This document shows positions 18,793 through 28,262 of a DNA stretch of 64,000 bases, piece after piece. The notes beneath the pieces are model-generated. The model made no database searches. It was not told the DNA's origin and saw only the letters and a list, made by a program, of their open reading frames with translations. The DNA comes from VBDM01 sp049802235 (GTDB lineage Bacteria; Pseudomonadota; Gammaproteobacteria; Burkholderiales; SG8-39), in assembly GCA_049802235.1 (NCBI GenBank), contig JBARMB010000050.1, positions 1-64,000 of the forward strand. The letters run 5' to 3'. Both the position numbers and the translations under genes were made by a program. How positions within the stretch are numbered: position 1 is the first letter of the stretch; every line of letters starts with the position of its first letter.

Positions 18793-18952
18793 GCGTAATT
18801 TCTCCTTCCGTCCCTGGCCCAGGCCGGAGAAGCATCAGTCAATGGCGGGAAAATCGCGCGGACAGGGAGGACAAAAACGCACGTATTATACCAGACGGCA
18901 TTCCACCCGGCCGGGCCGGCCCCGGCGGTGCCGCCGCGTGGCAACGAGCGGG

Positions 18953-19477
18953 TCAATTGAGGGTTCGCACGCCCCCGGCGGGCGCCACCGGCGTGAGCGA
19001 CTGCGGCAGTGCAAGCGCGATGTCCCAGCTCGCCTTGGCGACCGAAGTCTGCAGCAGACGGCAGAAGGAGTGCAGCAGGGTATCGTCGAGCGTGAAGTGG
19101 ATCCGTGGTCCCTCGACAGGCGGCAGCGACAGCACGCAACGGCCCTGCTGGTCGCGGCGGGCCTGGATGCGTGCAACCAGGATCGGATCGACGCCGGGCG
19201 GCCGTTCCCTGGGCGCGTCCTCGTAAGGCCTGGAGAAGTTCGCCCGGTTGACGGCTTTCTCGTGCTGGAAACCCAGCAGGGCCTTCTTCGCCTCGGGATC
19301 AGCCTGGAGCGCGATCTCCGGGCTTGCCTGTGCCGCGTCGACCAGTGCGGGCCAGAGCAGCTTGACGCAACGGCGGGTCAGCCACAGCAGCAACTCCTTA
19401 CCGTCCTCGGAGGACACGCGCAGGAGCAGCCGATCATGCTCGGCACTGAATTCAAGTTTGATTTGATGCAGTTTCAT
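18953..19477 (-). CDS. Conserved-looking hypothetical protein
   Basis: A 174-residue protein I do not recognise. The chosen ATG at 19477 gives MKLHQIKLEF; the longer frame upstream is the shadow of queG. It has no signal peptide or membrane segment. It alternates polar beta-like segments (DRLLLRVSSEDGKELLLWL) with helices (about 45-75). Codon use at the third base is GC-rich like its neighbours, which supports coding. It sits between the helicase and queG on the same strand, and may be cotranscribed with queG, though the 140-bp gap weakens that. Confidence 0.6.
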   Translation of the reverse strand: MKLHQIKLEFSAEHDRLLLRVSSEDGKELLLWLTRRCVKLLWPALVDAAQASPEIALQADPEAKKALLGFQHEKAVNRANFSRPYEDAPRERPPGVDPILVARIQARRDQQGRCVLSLPPVEGPRIHFTLDDTLLHSFCRLLQTSVAKASWDIALALPQSLTPVAPAGGVRTLN

Positions 19478-19617
19478 TACAGACAGGATCTGTGGAATGC
19501 GGAGAGATTCTACCGCGAGTCGGATCGAACTCGAGTATGGTTCCGCCGGAACGCGGACTACCTGGATCAGAGCGCAGGTTTCGCCTGCCGGCGAGCGATA
19601 GCATGAACTCCATGCCC

Positions 19618-20694
19618 TCATTGCCGGGTTTCGTGCCGCGCAAGCGCCCAAGCGACATGCTCCCGCACGAGATCCGACACGGCGTTCGCACGCGAGCGCA
19701 GCGCGGCGACCACGCGCTCGCCGGTCGGGGCATTGCCCAGACCCACGGCGAGATTGCGCAGCCAGCGCTCGTAGCCGATGCGCAGGATGGCGCTGCCCGC
19801 CATGCGCTCGCGGAACTCGTTTTCGGTCCAGGCAAAAAGCTCCACCAGTTCGGCGCAATCGAGGCCGTTCCGCACCCGGAAGTCCGGTTCCTTCGACACC
19901 TGCGCGTAGCGGTTCCAGGGGCAGGCGAGCTGGCAGTCGTCACAGCCGTAGACCCGGTTGCCGATGAGCGGCCTCAGGCTTACCGGGATACTGCCCTTCA
20001 GCTCGATGGTGAGATAAGAGATGCAGCGCCGCGCATCGACTACGTAGGGCGCGACGATCGCCCGCGTCGGGCAGACCTCGATGCATCTGGCGCAGGTGCC
20101 GCAATGTTCGCTCACCGGCGCGTCTACCGGCAGCGGCAGGTCGGTGTAGATCTCACCGAGGAAGAAAAACGAGCCGGCCTCGCGCGACAGCAGCAGCGTG
20201 TGCTTGCCGCGCCACCCGAGGCCTGCCTTGCGCGCGAGTTCCACTTCCATCACCGGCGCCGAATCGGTGAACACCCGGTAGCCGAATTCGCCGATTTCGT
20301 TGCCGATTTTTTCCGCCAGCCGCTGCAAACGCCCGCGCAACACCTTGTGGTAATCGCGCCCGAGGGCGTAGCGGGCGATGAAGGCCTTGCCACCCTCGGC
20401 GAGGATTCCTGAACTGTCGGAAGCCTCCGGCAGGTAATCCATGCGCGCGGAAATCACGCGGACGGTGCCTGGAACGAGCGCTGCAGGACGGGGCCGTTTG
20501 GCGCCGTGCTTTCGCATATAATCCAGCTCGCCATTGAAGCCCTGCTCCAGCCACGCGGCGAGGCGCGGTTCGGCGGCCGAAAGATCGGTGTCGGCAATGC
20601 CGACCGCCTGAAACCCTAGTTCAAACCCCCACGCCTTGATGGCCGTGGCGAGCAGCGCGAAATCGACCCGTTGCCATCGCCGCTTTTGAAGCAT
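19618..20694 (-). CDS. queG: Epoxyqueuosine reductase
   Basis: A 358-residue cobalamin-dependent Fe-S enzyme that reduces epoxyqueuosine to queuosine in tRNA wobble position 34. Two ferredoxin-type clusters are visible: CGTCARCIEVCP (about 196) and CDDCQLACPW (about 243), with a conserved cobalamin-site region before them. The C-terminal HEAT-like segment is present (EHVAWALARH). Start choice is uncertain: ATGs at 20694 and 20706 are both possible, and both lie close to the divergent tsaE start. Length fits the family. It points away from tsaE-amiC. Confidence 0.92.
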   Translation of the reverse strand: MLQKRRWQRVDFALLATAIKAWGFELGFQAVGIADTDLSAAEPRLAAWLEQGFNGELDYMRKHGAKRPRPAALVPGTVRVISARMDYLPEASDSSGILAEGGKAFIARYALGRDYHKVLRGRLQRLAEKIGNEIGEFGYRVFTDSAPVMEVELARKAGLGWRGKHTLLLSREAGSFFFLGEIYTDLPLPVDAPVSEHCGTCARCIEVCPTRAIVAPYVVDARRCISYLTIELKGSIPVSLRPLIGNRVYGCDDCQLACPWNRYAQVSKEPDFRVRNGLDCAELVELFAWTENEFRERMAGSAILRIGYERWLRNLAVGLGNAPTGERVVAALRSRANAVSDLVREHVAWALARHETRQ

Positions 20695-20697
20695 CAC

Positions 20698-21186
20698 TTG
20701 ACTCATTCTCCGCATCATAGCCAGCCACCGCTGCGGGTGCACCTGCCCGACGAGGCGGCGACCGCGCGCCTCGGCGCCCGGCTGGCCGATTGTCTTGCCC
20801 CCGGCATGCGCGTCTACCTGCGGGGCGAGCTCGGCAGCGGCAAAACCACGCTGGTGCGGGGAATGCTCCGGGCCCTGGGCCACCAAGGCCGGGTAAAAAG
20901 CCCCACTTACACATTGGTTGAACTTTATTCGCTTTCTAGATTAAACTTGTACCACTTTGATTTTTATCGCTTCCGCGATCCAAAGGAATTGGGCGATGCG
21001 GGCTTGGGTGAATACTTCGAGGGCGACTGCGCATGCGTGGTCGAATGGCCGGAAAAAGCCGGCGACGTGCTCCCGCCGCCCGATCTCGAACTCGCTCTTG
21101 CGCACGCCGCAACCGGTCGCGACGTCGTTATCTGCGCTGCCAGTGAAACGGGAGAACGGTGCCTAACAAAATTGCAAGACGCTTGA
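20698..21186 (+). CDS. tsaE: tRNA threonylcarbamoyladenosine biosynthesis ATPase TsaE
   Basis: An ATPase of about 162 residues that works with TsaB and TsaD to make t6A37 on ANN-decoding tRNAs. The P-loop is GELGSGKTT, followed by SPTYTLVE and the HFDFYR motif, all family hallmarks. No ATG is in frame at the N-terminus: TTG at 20698, TTG at 20671 or GTG at 20737 are the options. I chose 20698 for its weak upstream GAAG. It overlaps amiC by 28 bp, giving the tsaE-amiC pair that is widespread in proteobacteria. Confidence 0.88.
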   Translation: MTHSPHHSQPPLRVHLPDEAATARLGARLADCLAPGMRVYLRGELGSGKTTLVRGMLRALGHQGRVKSPTYTLVELYSLSRLNLYHFDFYRFRDPKELGDAGLGEYFEGDCACVVEWPEKAGDVLPPPDLELALAHAATGRDVVICAASETGERCLTKLQDA

Positions 21187-22511
21187 TCGTCGGCGCGCAG
21201 TGGCTCCTGCGCCTCGCGCTCCTCGGCTTTGTCGCTCTCGTCGTGTCGCAGTTTTTCGTCGCCGCGGCGCGCTCGGCCGAACCGATCGTCGCGGTGCGCA
21301 TCTGGCCGGCGCAGGACTACACACGGCTCACGCTCGAATCGAGAGCTCCGTTGCGGCACAGCATGCTCATGATCAGGAATCCCGAGCGGCTGGTGCTCGA
21401 TCTCGAAGGCGTCGATCTTGCGAGCGTGCAGCAGGAACTCGCCGGAAAACTCCTGCCCGGCGATCCCTACATCGGCAACCTGCGCGCGGGACGGTTCAAG
21501 CCGGATGTGGTGCGCCTGGTGTTCGACCTCAAGACCGAGGTCAAGCCGCAGATCTTCACTCTCAACCCCATCGGCGAATACGGACATCGCCTGGTGCTCG
21601 ACCTCTATCCGGCCGTGCCTATCGATCCGCTGATGGCGCTGCTGCAAAAGCCCGAACTCAAGCTCGAGGAGCCGCTGGCCGGATCCCCGGGACCGGTGCT
21701 TTCAGGAGAGAAAAAATCCGGCCTTCAGTCTAACGACGGGCAAACCGGGTCGTCCGCCAGGGAACGGCCCAGGCCCGTGGTCAACCGCCTCGTCACGATC
21801 GTCATCGACGCCGGCCACGGCGGCGAGGATCCCGGCGCAAGGGGGCGCCGAGGCAGTTACGAAAAGAACGTCACCCTGACGATCGCGCGCAAGCTGAAGG
21901 GTCTGGTCGATGCCGAGCCCAACATGCGGGCGCTGCTTACCCGCGACGGCGACTACTTCATTCCCCTGGATGTGCGCGTCGAGAAAGCCAATCGCGTCAA
22001 GGCCGACTTATTCGTTTCGATCCATGCCGACGCCTTCATCAAGTCCAAGGTGCGCGGTTCATCGGTATTCGCGCTGTCGGAGCGCGGCGCCACCAGCAAG
22101 ACAGCGAAGATTCTGGCTCAGCGGGAAAATGCCGCGGACATGATCGGCGGGGTGAACCTTGTGGCCTTCAAGGACCGCTACGTCGCCATGACGCTCGCCG
22201 ATCTCAGCTTGACGGCGCAAATCAGCGACAGCCTCAAGCTCGGCCGCTCGGTGCTGGGCGAGCTGGGCGGGGTCAACGCGCTGCACAAGGAAAATGTCGA
22301 GCAGGCGGGGTTTGCCGTCCTGAAGGCGCCCGAAATTCCCTCGATTCTCGTCGAGACGGCGTTCATCAGCAATCCGGACGAGGAGCGGCGGCTGAACAGC
22401 GAGGCCTACCAGGAAAAAATCGCGCACGCGATCCTGCGCGGCGTCAAGCGCTACGTCGCAAAGAACCCGCCGCTTTCCCGCCCCACTCTCGCGGCGGCGG
22501 AAACCCGCTGA
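21159..22511 (+). CDS. amiC: N-acetylmuramoyl-L-alanine amidase
   Basis: A 450-residue periplasmic zinc amidase that cleaves the peptide stem from murein during daughter-cell separation. Order: N-terminal signal/hydrophobic segment (about 13-38), AMIN domain (about 42-150) for septal targeting, linker, and Amidase_3 domain (about 207-430). Zinc-site motifs include IDAGHGGEDPG (about 216) and SIHADA (about 288); VETAFISN (about 398) carries the catalytic Glu. The GTG at 21159 is supported by GGAGAA at 7-8 nt. It overlaps tsaE. Confidence 0.94.
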   Translation: MPNKIARRLIVGAQWLLRLALLGFVALVVSQFFVAAARSAEPIVAVRIWPAQDYTRLTLESRAPLRHSMLMIRNPERLVLDLEGVDLASVQQELAGKLLPGDPYIGNLRAGRFKPDVVRLVFDLKTEVKPQIFTLNPIGEYGHRLVLDLYPAVPIDPLMALLQKPELKLEEPLAGSPGPVLSGEKKSGLQSNDGQTGSSARERPRPVVNRLVTIVIDAGHGGEDPGARGRRGSYEKNVTLTIARKLKGLVDAEPNMRALLTRDGDYFIPLDVRVEKANRVKADLFVSIHADAFIKSKVRGSSVFALSERGATSKTAKILAQRENAADMIGGVNLVAFKDRYVAMTLADLSLTAQISDSLKLGRSVLGELGGVNALHKENVEQAGFAVLKAPEIPSILVETAFISNPDEERRLNSEAYQEKIAHAILRGVKRYVAKNPPLSRPTLAAAETR

Positions 22512-22613
22512 TATTCACAATTGGCGTGGCCCGGCAGCGCCGGTTTCCCCCGTGCCGCGGCCCTTTCTCCGGTTTCATGGGGCTTGCCCGTAGCTGCCGA
22601 CTTGGCCGGCGGC

Positions 22614-23261
22614 TCAGGATTTCGCTTTGTTCAGGCGGTGACGCAGGTATTCGATCGGAAGCGGCAGCAGCGACAAGGCGATGATGCCCAGAATTACCAG
22701 GGTCAGGTTCTGCCTGATGAAAGGCACGTTGCCGAACCAGTACCCGGTGTAGACGAGCGATACCACCCACAGCAGCGCCCCGGCCAGGTTGTAGGCAGTG
22801 AAACGCAGGTACGACATGCGCGCGATGCCGGCAACAAAGGGGGCGAACGTCCGCAGTATCGGCATAAAGCGCGTGACGACGATAGTCTTGCCTCCGTGCT
22901 TCTCGTAGAAGGCGTGGGTGCGATCGAGCGCCCTGCGGTTGAAGAACCGCGACTGTTCCCAGTGGAACACTTTGGGCCCGAGGAAGCGTCCGATCGAATA
23001 ATTGGCGGTATTGCCGAGCGCCGCGGCGACAATCAGCAGCGGCGCGAGCAGATTCACGTCGATGCCGCCGGCCGCCCCCAGCGCGCCGGCGACAAATAAC
23101 AGCGAGTCGCCGGGAAGAAAGGGCGTCACCACCAGCCCGGTTTCGCAGAATATGATGGCGAACAGGATCGGATACACCCAGGCCCCGTAATGCTGCAGCA
23201 GCGCAGCGAGATGGCGGTCGAGGTGGGCGAGCAGGTCCCAAGCGTAAAACAACAATTCCAC
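22614..23261 (-). CDS. DedA-family membrane protein
   Basis: A 215-residue inner-membrane protein of the DedA/SNARE-associated family, lipid scramblases or flippases that support envelope homeostasis. Features are ETGLVVTPFLPGDSLLF (about 41-57), NTANYSIGRFLG (about 84-95), the FMPILRTFAPFVAG motif (about 132-145), and about four to five hydrophobic segments. The apparent start codon is GTG at 23261. No ribosome site was clear, so the start is uncertain. It is divergent from mutL and has no obvious operon partners. Confidence 0.87.
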   Translation of the reverse strand: MELLFYAWDLLAHLDRHLAALLQHYGAWVYPILFAIIFCETGLVVTPFLPGDSLLFVAGALGAAGGIDVNLLAPLLIVAAALGNTANYSIGRFLGPKVFHWEQSRFFNRRALDRTHAFYEKHGGKTIVVTRFMPILRTFAPFVAGIARMSYLRFTAYNLAGALLWVVSLVYTGYWFGNVPFIRQNLTLVILGIIALSLLPLPIEYLRHRLNKAKS

Positions 23262-23363
23262 CGCGGCATTCTACCGCGTTCACACTATAATTAATTCCCT
23301 GCCCGGGATCGACGCGGACGCAAAGGCGCCGGTCATCCCGGGCGGCTTACAAAATCATCGCCC

Positions 23364-25118
23364 ATGCCTTCGATCCGCCCGCTCCCCGAAACGCTGATCA
23401 GCCAGATTGCGGCGGGCGAAGTGGTGGAGCGGCCCGCCTCGGTGCTGAAGGAGCTGCTGGAGAACAGCCTCGACTCCGGCGCCACCGACATCGGCGTTGC
23501 GCTCACCCAGGGCGGCATCAAGCAGGTACGCGTCGTTGACAACGGCGCCGGCATGGACAAGGACGACCTGCCCCTTGCGCTCGCCCGCCACGCAACCAGC
23601 AAGATCGCGTCGCTCGAGGATCTCGAGCAGGTGCGCTCGCTCGGCTTTCGCGGCGAGGCGCTGGCGAGCATCGCCTCGGTGGCTCGCGTCTCCATTGCGA
23701 GCCGCACGGAAGAAGCCGCTCGCGCTTTTGCCATCAGCGCCGAGGGCGGCGAAATCGGCGTGTTGCAACCCTCGGCGCAGCCTGCCGGGACTGTGGTCGA
23801 AGTGGGCGATCTCTATTACAACACGCCTGCGCGGCGCAAATTCCTGCGCAGCGACGCCACTGAGTTCGGCCATTGCGAAGACGTATTCATCCGCGCAGCA
23901 CTGTCGCGCCCGGAAGTGACGTTCATGCTCCGGCACAACGACCGCGTCGTGGCTCGATTTTCGCCGAGCAACGCCGCGCGGCGGGTCGAGGCGGCAATCG
24001 GCGCCGAGTTCGCGCTGTCGATGCGGGCGATCGAAGCCGGCGGCGGTGCGCTCAGGCTCTCGGGTTTCGCCGGCTCGCCCGCCTATACGCGCGCCTCCCG
24101 CGATGCTCAGTTCGTGTACGTGAACGGCCGTTTCGTGCGCGACAAGCTGCTCTCGCACGCGTTGCGCGAAGCCTATCGGGACGTCCTGCACGGCGAGCGG
24201 CATCCGGCCTACGTGCTGTTCCTGGAGATCGATCCGCGCGGGGTGGACGTCAACGTGCACCCGGCGAAGATCGAAATCCGCTTCCGCGACGCGCGCGCGG
24301 TGCACCAGTTCGTATTTCACGCGGTTGCCAAGGGTCTTTCCGGTACCGCGGCCGAGACGCCGGCGGCGATCGCGGCGCCGGTGGCTGCCGGCCATGCCAT
24401 CCAGCCGCGCGCCGGACAGGCTGCGCTCGGCTTGGCGCAGCCCGTGGCCAACTACACCGCGATGTTCGCCGCGGCAGGCGCGCAGCAACCGAGATCCGGG
24501 CATGCATTCCGTCCCGTCGAGAACGCCGGCGAAGCTCCGCCGCTCGGCTTCGCGCTGGCGCAACTCCACGGCATCTATATTTTGGCGCAGAACCGCGAGG
24601 GCCTGGTGCTGGTGGACATGCATGCCGCTCACGAGCGCATCCTGTACGAAAAGCTCAAGACGGCGCTCGACGCGCGCGACATGAACACGCAAAAGCTGCT
24701 CATTCCCGTTACGTTCCATGCTGACCGGGTCGACGTCGCCACCGCCGAGGAGCACACAGCAACGCTCAACCTGCTCGGCTTCGATGTCGCGCCGATTTCA
24801 CCGTTCGCGCTCGCCGTGCGCGCCGTCCCCGCGATGCTCGCCGCCGCCAACGCCGCGGAGCTCGCGCGCGCAGTCCTTAGAGACATCCGCGAATACGGCG
24901 CCAGCCGTGTGCTGACCGAACGCCAGAACGAGCTGCTTGGCACCATGGCCTGCCACGGCGCCGTGCGCGCCAATCGAAGCTTGACGATCCCGGAAATGAA
25001 CGCCTTGCTGCGGGAGATGGAAGAAACCGAGCGCTCCGGGCAATGCAACCACGGCCGGCCGACGTGGTACCAGATGAGTCTCGCCGACCTCGACAAGCTG
25101 TTCATGCGCGGCCGGTAA
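23364..25118 (+). CDS. mutL: DNA mismatch repair protein MutL
   Basis: A 584-residue mismatch repair ATPase. The GHKL motifs are complete: ELLENSLDSGAT, DNGAGM and GFRGEALASI. The C-terminal dimerisation domain contains DMHAAHERILYE at 418-429, which fits the D-M-H-A-(X)2-E-(X)4-E endonuclease motif, so this MutL probably nicks DNA itself, unlike the E. coli protein. TATAAT at 23286-23291 lies upstream but lacks a clear -35. It is followed by miaA 4 bp later, the standard mutL-miaA pair. Confidence 0.96.
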   Translation: MPSIRPLPETLISQIAAGEVVERPASVLKELLENSLDSGATDIGVALTQGGIKQVRVVDNGAGMDKDDLPLALARHATSKIASLEDLEQVRSLGFRGEALASIASVARVSIASRTEEAARAFAISAEGGEIGVLQPSAQPAGTVVEVGDLYYNTPARRKFLRSDATEFGHCEDVFIRAALSRPEVTFMLRHNDRVVARFSPSNAARRVEAAIGAEFALSMRAIEAGGGALRLSGFAGSPAYTRASRDAQFVYVNGRFVRDKLLSHALREAYRDVLHGERHPAYVLFLEIDPRGVDVNVHPAKIEIRFRDARAVHQFVFHAVAKGLSGTAAETPAAIAAPVAAGHAIQPRAGQAALGLAQPVANYTAMFAAAGAQQPRSGHAFRPVENAGEAPPLGFALAQLHGIYILAQNREGLVLVDMHAAHERILYEKLKTALDARDMNTQKLLIPVTFHADRVDVATAEEHTATLNLLGFDVAPISPFALAVRAVPAMLAAANAAELARAVLRDIREYGASRVLTERQNELLGTMACHGAVRANRSLTIPEMNALLREMEETERSGQCNHGRPTWYQMSLADLDKLFMRGR

Positions 25119-25122
25119 TTGT

Positions 25123-26067
25123 ATGACCCGCACGGTGCCGCCTCCGGCCGTCCTGCTCATGGGCCCGACGGCGAGCGGCAAGACCGCGCTGGCGATTGAG
25201 CTGGCGCGGCGCTTTCCGGTCGAGATCATCAGCGTCGATTCGGCGCAGGTCTACCGCGGAATGAATATCGGCACCGCGAAGCCCGGCACGGCCGAGCGCG
25301 CAGCCGTTCCGCATCATCTGATCGACATCATCGATCCGGCCCAGAGCTACTCGGCGGCGCAGTTTCGCAGCGACGCCCTGGCGCTCATGCACGCGGTGTC
25401 AGCGCGCGGCCGCGTCCCGCTTCTGGTCGGCGGCACCATGCTCTACTTCAAGGCCCTGCGCGAGGGGCTTTCCGAGCTGCCGCAGTCCGATCCCGCGATG
25501 CGCGCCGAAATCGACGCCGAAGCAGCGCAGCGCGGCTGGCCGGGGCTGCATGCGGAACTCGCGGGAGTCGACGCGGCGACCGCGGCGAGGCTCGAGCCGA
25601 ACGACTCGCAGCGCATCCAGCGCGCGCTGGAAGTCTACCGCCTCACCGGCCAGCCGATGTCGAAGCTCATTGCGCGGCGCCGGCGCGCCGCTCTTCCTTT
25701 CCGGCTGGTGTCGCTCGCGCTCGTGCCGGAAGATCGCGGCAAGCTGCACCGGCGCATCGAAGCACGCTTCGACGCGATGCTGAAGGAAGGACTGGTGGAG
25801 GAACTGCGCTCGCTGCGTCGGCACTACCCCCTGCGCGCCAGACTCCCCTCCATGCGCTGCGTCGGCTACCGCCAGGCGTGGCAGTTCCTGGAGGGCGAGA
25901 TCGGGGCGGACGAGTTGCGCGAGCGCGGCATCATCGCCACGCGCCAACTCGCCAAGCGCCAGCTGACCTGGCTGCGCTCGACTCGGGACATCGAGATCTT
26001 TGATTGTTTTGATCCGAATCTGGCCAAGGCCGTGAATCAGCGACTTGAGCCGGAACTCGCCGCCTGA
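25123..26067 (+). CDS. miaA: tRNA dimethylallyltransferase
   Basis: A 314-residue enzyme that adds dimethylallyl to A37 of tRNAs reading UNN codons. The P-loop is GPTASGKTALA (about 12-22). DSAQVYRGMNIGTAKP (about 38-53) binds substrate, and the active-site Asp/Thr residues follow. SMRCVGYRQAW (about 245-255) marks the tRNA-binding end. The ATG is 4 bp after mutL. A bidirectional terminator directly follows its stop. Confidence 0.95.
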   Translation: MTRTVPPPAVLLMGPTASGKTALAIELARRFPVEIISVDSAQVYRGMNIGTAKPGTAERAAVPHHLIDIIDPAQSYSAAQFRSDALALMHAVSARGRVPLLVGGTMLYFKALREGLSELPQSDPAMRAEIDAEAAQRGWPGLHAELAGVDAATAARLEPNDSQRIQRALEVYRLTGQPMSKLIARRRRAALPFRLVSLALVPEDRGKLHRRIEARFDAMLKEGLVEELRSLRRHYPLRARLPSMRCVGYRQAWQFLEGEIGADELRERGIIATRQLAKRQLTWLRSTRDIEIFDCFDPNLAKAVNQRLEPELAA

Positions 26068-26069
26068 AA

Positions 26070-26095
26070 AAAAGGGCGACTCGCGTCGCCCTTTT
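26070..26095. terminator. Bidirectional intrinsic terminator between miaA and hppA
   Basis: AAAAGGGCGAC (26070-26080) and GTCGCCCTTTT (26085-26095) form an 11-bp stem with a TCGC loop. T-runs follow on both strands, so it can terminate miaA and the convergent hppA. Confidence 0.9.
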
Positions 26096-26113
26096 CGCAG
26101 AACGTCCCGCGCT

Positions 26114-28180
26114 TCAGACCATCAGCGGCACGATCAGCAGTGCGACGATGTTGATGATCTTGATGAGCGGATTCACCGCCGGGCCGGCGGTGTCCTTGTA
26201 GGGATCGCCGACCGTGTCGCCGGTGACCGCGGCCTTGTGCGCGTCCGAGCCCTTGCCGCCGTAGTGGCCGTCCTCGATGTACTTCTTGGCATTGTCCCAG
26301 GCGCCGCCGCCGGTCGTCATCGAAATCGCGACGAACAATCCGGTGACGATCGAGCCCATCAGCACGCCACCCAGCGCCTGCGGCCCGAGCAACAGGCCGA
26401 CCAGGATCGGCACCAGCACCGGCAGCAGGGACGGCACGATCATCTCCTTGATCGCGGCGCGGGTCAGCATGTCCACCGCCGTGCCATAGTCCGGCTTCGC
26501 CTTGCCTTCCATGATCCCCGGGATTTCCTTGAACTGCCGGCGCACTTCGACCACCACGGCACCCGCCGCGCGGCCCACCGCCTCCATCGCCATGGCGCCG
26601 AAGAGGTAGGGCACGAGGCCGCCGATGAACAGGCCGATGATCACCATGTGGTTCGACAGATCGAACGACAGCGCCTTGCCGGCGTGCTCGAGCGCGTGGG
26701 TGTAATCGGCGAACAGTACCAGCGCCGCAAGGCCGGCCGAGCCGATGGCATAGCCCTTGGTCACCGCCTTGGTGGTATTGCCAACGGCGTCCAGCGGATC
26801 GGTTATGGCGCGCACCGAGTCAGGCAGGTTCGCCATCTGGGCAATGCCGCCGGCGTTGTCGGTGATCGGACCGTAGGCGTCGAGCGCGACGATGATGCCC
26901 GTCATCGACAACATCGAGGTCGCGGCAATGGCGATGCCGTAGAGGCCCGCAAGCTTGTACGCAAGCAGGATGGCCGCGCACACCGCGATCACCGGCCAGG
27001 CGGTCGCGCGCATCGAGACACCCAGCCCGGCAATGATGTTGGTGCCGTGGCCGGTGGTCGAGGCTTGCGCAATGTGGCGCACCGGCGAATATTCGGTCGC
27101 GGTGTAGTACTCGGTGATGACCACCATCAGCGCAGTGAGCACCAGCCCGATGAGCGTCGCGCCCCACAGGTGCCAGACGGTGATCATGACTTTGCCGCCG
27201 AGGATCTCGAACGGCACCTGCTTGACGACGTCGCCCATGATCCACCAGGTCACGGGAATAAACGCGATCGCGGCAAGTCCACCGGCGACGATCAGGCCGC
27301 GGTAGAGCGCGCTCATGATTTTCTTGCCCGGCTGTGCCTTGACGAACATGCAGCCGATGATCGAGGCAATGATCGACACGCCGCCGATGACCAGCGGATA
27401 GATGAGCGCGGCGTCGGAAGTGGTTTTCACTATCAGCGCGCCAAGCAGCATGGTGGCGATCAGCGTCACCGCGAATGTCTCGAACAGGTCCGCGGCCATG
27501 CCGGCACAGTCGCCGACGTTGTCGCCGACGTTGTCGGCGATCACAGCCGGGTTGCGCGGGTCATCCTCAGGAATGCCGGCCTCGACCTTGCCGACGAGGT
27601 CAGCACCGACGTCAGCGCCCTTGGTGAAAATGCCGCCGCCCAGACGCGCGAAGATCGAAATCAGGGATCCGCCGAATGCCAAGCCCACCAGCGGCCTGAT
27701 CATGTCCGACAGCGATACGCCGTACGGCGCCGACCAGGAGAGAATCCCGTAGAAGCCGGCCACCCCGAGCAGGCCGAGCCCGACGACGAGAAGTCCGGTG
27801 ATCGCTCCGCCGCGAAACGCGATCGTCAGCGCCTCGTTCAGCCCGGTGCGGGCGGCCTCGGCGGTGCGCACGTTGGCGCGCACCGAAATGTTCATGCCGA
27901 TGTAGCCGGTCGCCCCCGAGAGAATCGCGCCGACGGCAAAGCCCCAGGCCGTGGTCCATCCGAGCGAGAAACCGATGACGATGAAGAGGATGGCGCCGAC
28001 GACGCCGATGGTGGTGTACTGGCGATTGAGATAGGCATTGGCGCCGGTCTGCACCGCCTGGGCGATCTCGCGCATGCGTTCGTTGCCTGAAGGCTGTTGC
28101 AGTATCCACGATATTTGCCAGCCGCCGTAGACCAGCGCGAGCGCACCGCAAACGATAGCAAGCCAGAGACCTCCGTTCAT
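26114..28180 (-). CDS. hppA: Membrane proton-pumping pyrophosphatase (K+-independent type)
   Basis: A 688-residue homodimeric membrane pump with about 15-16 helices that couples PPi hydrolysis to proton export. PPi/Mg-binding loops are intact: GGGIFTKGADVGADLVGKVE region (about 181-200) and DNVGDNVGDCAGMAADLFE (about 216-234). At 467-472 the sequence is GNTTKA, with Lys471. Lys here marks the K+-independent type; K+-dependent enzymes have Ala. The ATG follows the usual start. A TATAAT on the minus strand (28238-28243) could give it its own promoter downstream of pfp. The gene lies 82 bp after pfp on the same strand. Confidence 0.95.
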   Translation of the reverse strand: MNGGLWLAIVCGALALVYGGWQISWILQQPSGNERMREIAQAVQTGANAYLNRQYTTIGVVGAILFIVIGFSLGWTTAWGFAVGAILSGATGYIGMNISVRANVRTAEAARTGLNEALTIAFRGGAITGLLVVGLGLLGVAGFYGILSWSAPYGVSLSDMIRPLVGLAFGGSLISIFARLGGGIFTKGADVGADLVGKVEAGIPEDDPRNPAVIADNVGDNVGDCAGMAADLFETFAVTLIATMLLGALIVKTTSDAALIYPLVIGGVSIIASIIGCMFVKAQPGKKIMSALYRGLIVAGGLAAIAFIPVTWWIMGDVVKQVPFEILGGKVMITVWHLWGATLIGLVLTALMVVITEYYTATEYSPVRHIAQASTTGHGTNIIAGLGVSMRATAWPVIAVCAAILLAYKLAGLYGIAIAATSMLSMTGIIVALDAYGPITDNAGGIAQMANLPDSVRAITDPLDAVGNTTKAVTKGYAIGSAGLAALVLFADYTHALEHAGKALSFDLSNHMVIIGLFIGGLVPYLFGAMAMEAVGRAAGAVVVEVRRQFKEIPGIMEGKAKPDYGTAVDMLTRAAIKEMIVPSLLPVLVPILVGLLLGPQALGGVLMGSIVTGLFVAISMTTGGGAWDNAKKYIEDGHYGGKGSDAHKAAVTGDTVGDPYKDTAGPAVNPLIKIINIVALLIVPLMV

Positions 28181-28262
28181 GAACTTCTCCTCTGAGTTCG
28201 GCCCTGTTCCGGGCCGGGGGGGAATGCGAAGCGCGGAATTATAGCAGCAGTGCCGCCGATTC

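Noticed and set aside
26045..28090. 681-codon plus-strand frame opposite hppA
   Set aside because: It is an antisense shadow of the well-supported hppA, rich in His, Arg and Asp as expected from GC-rich antisense.
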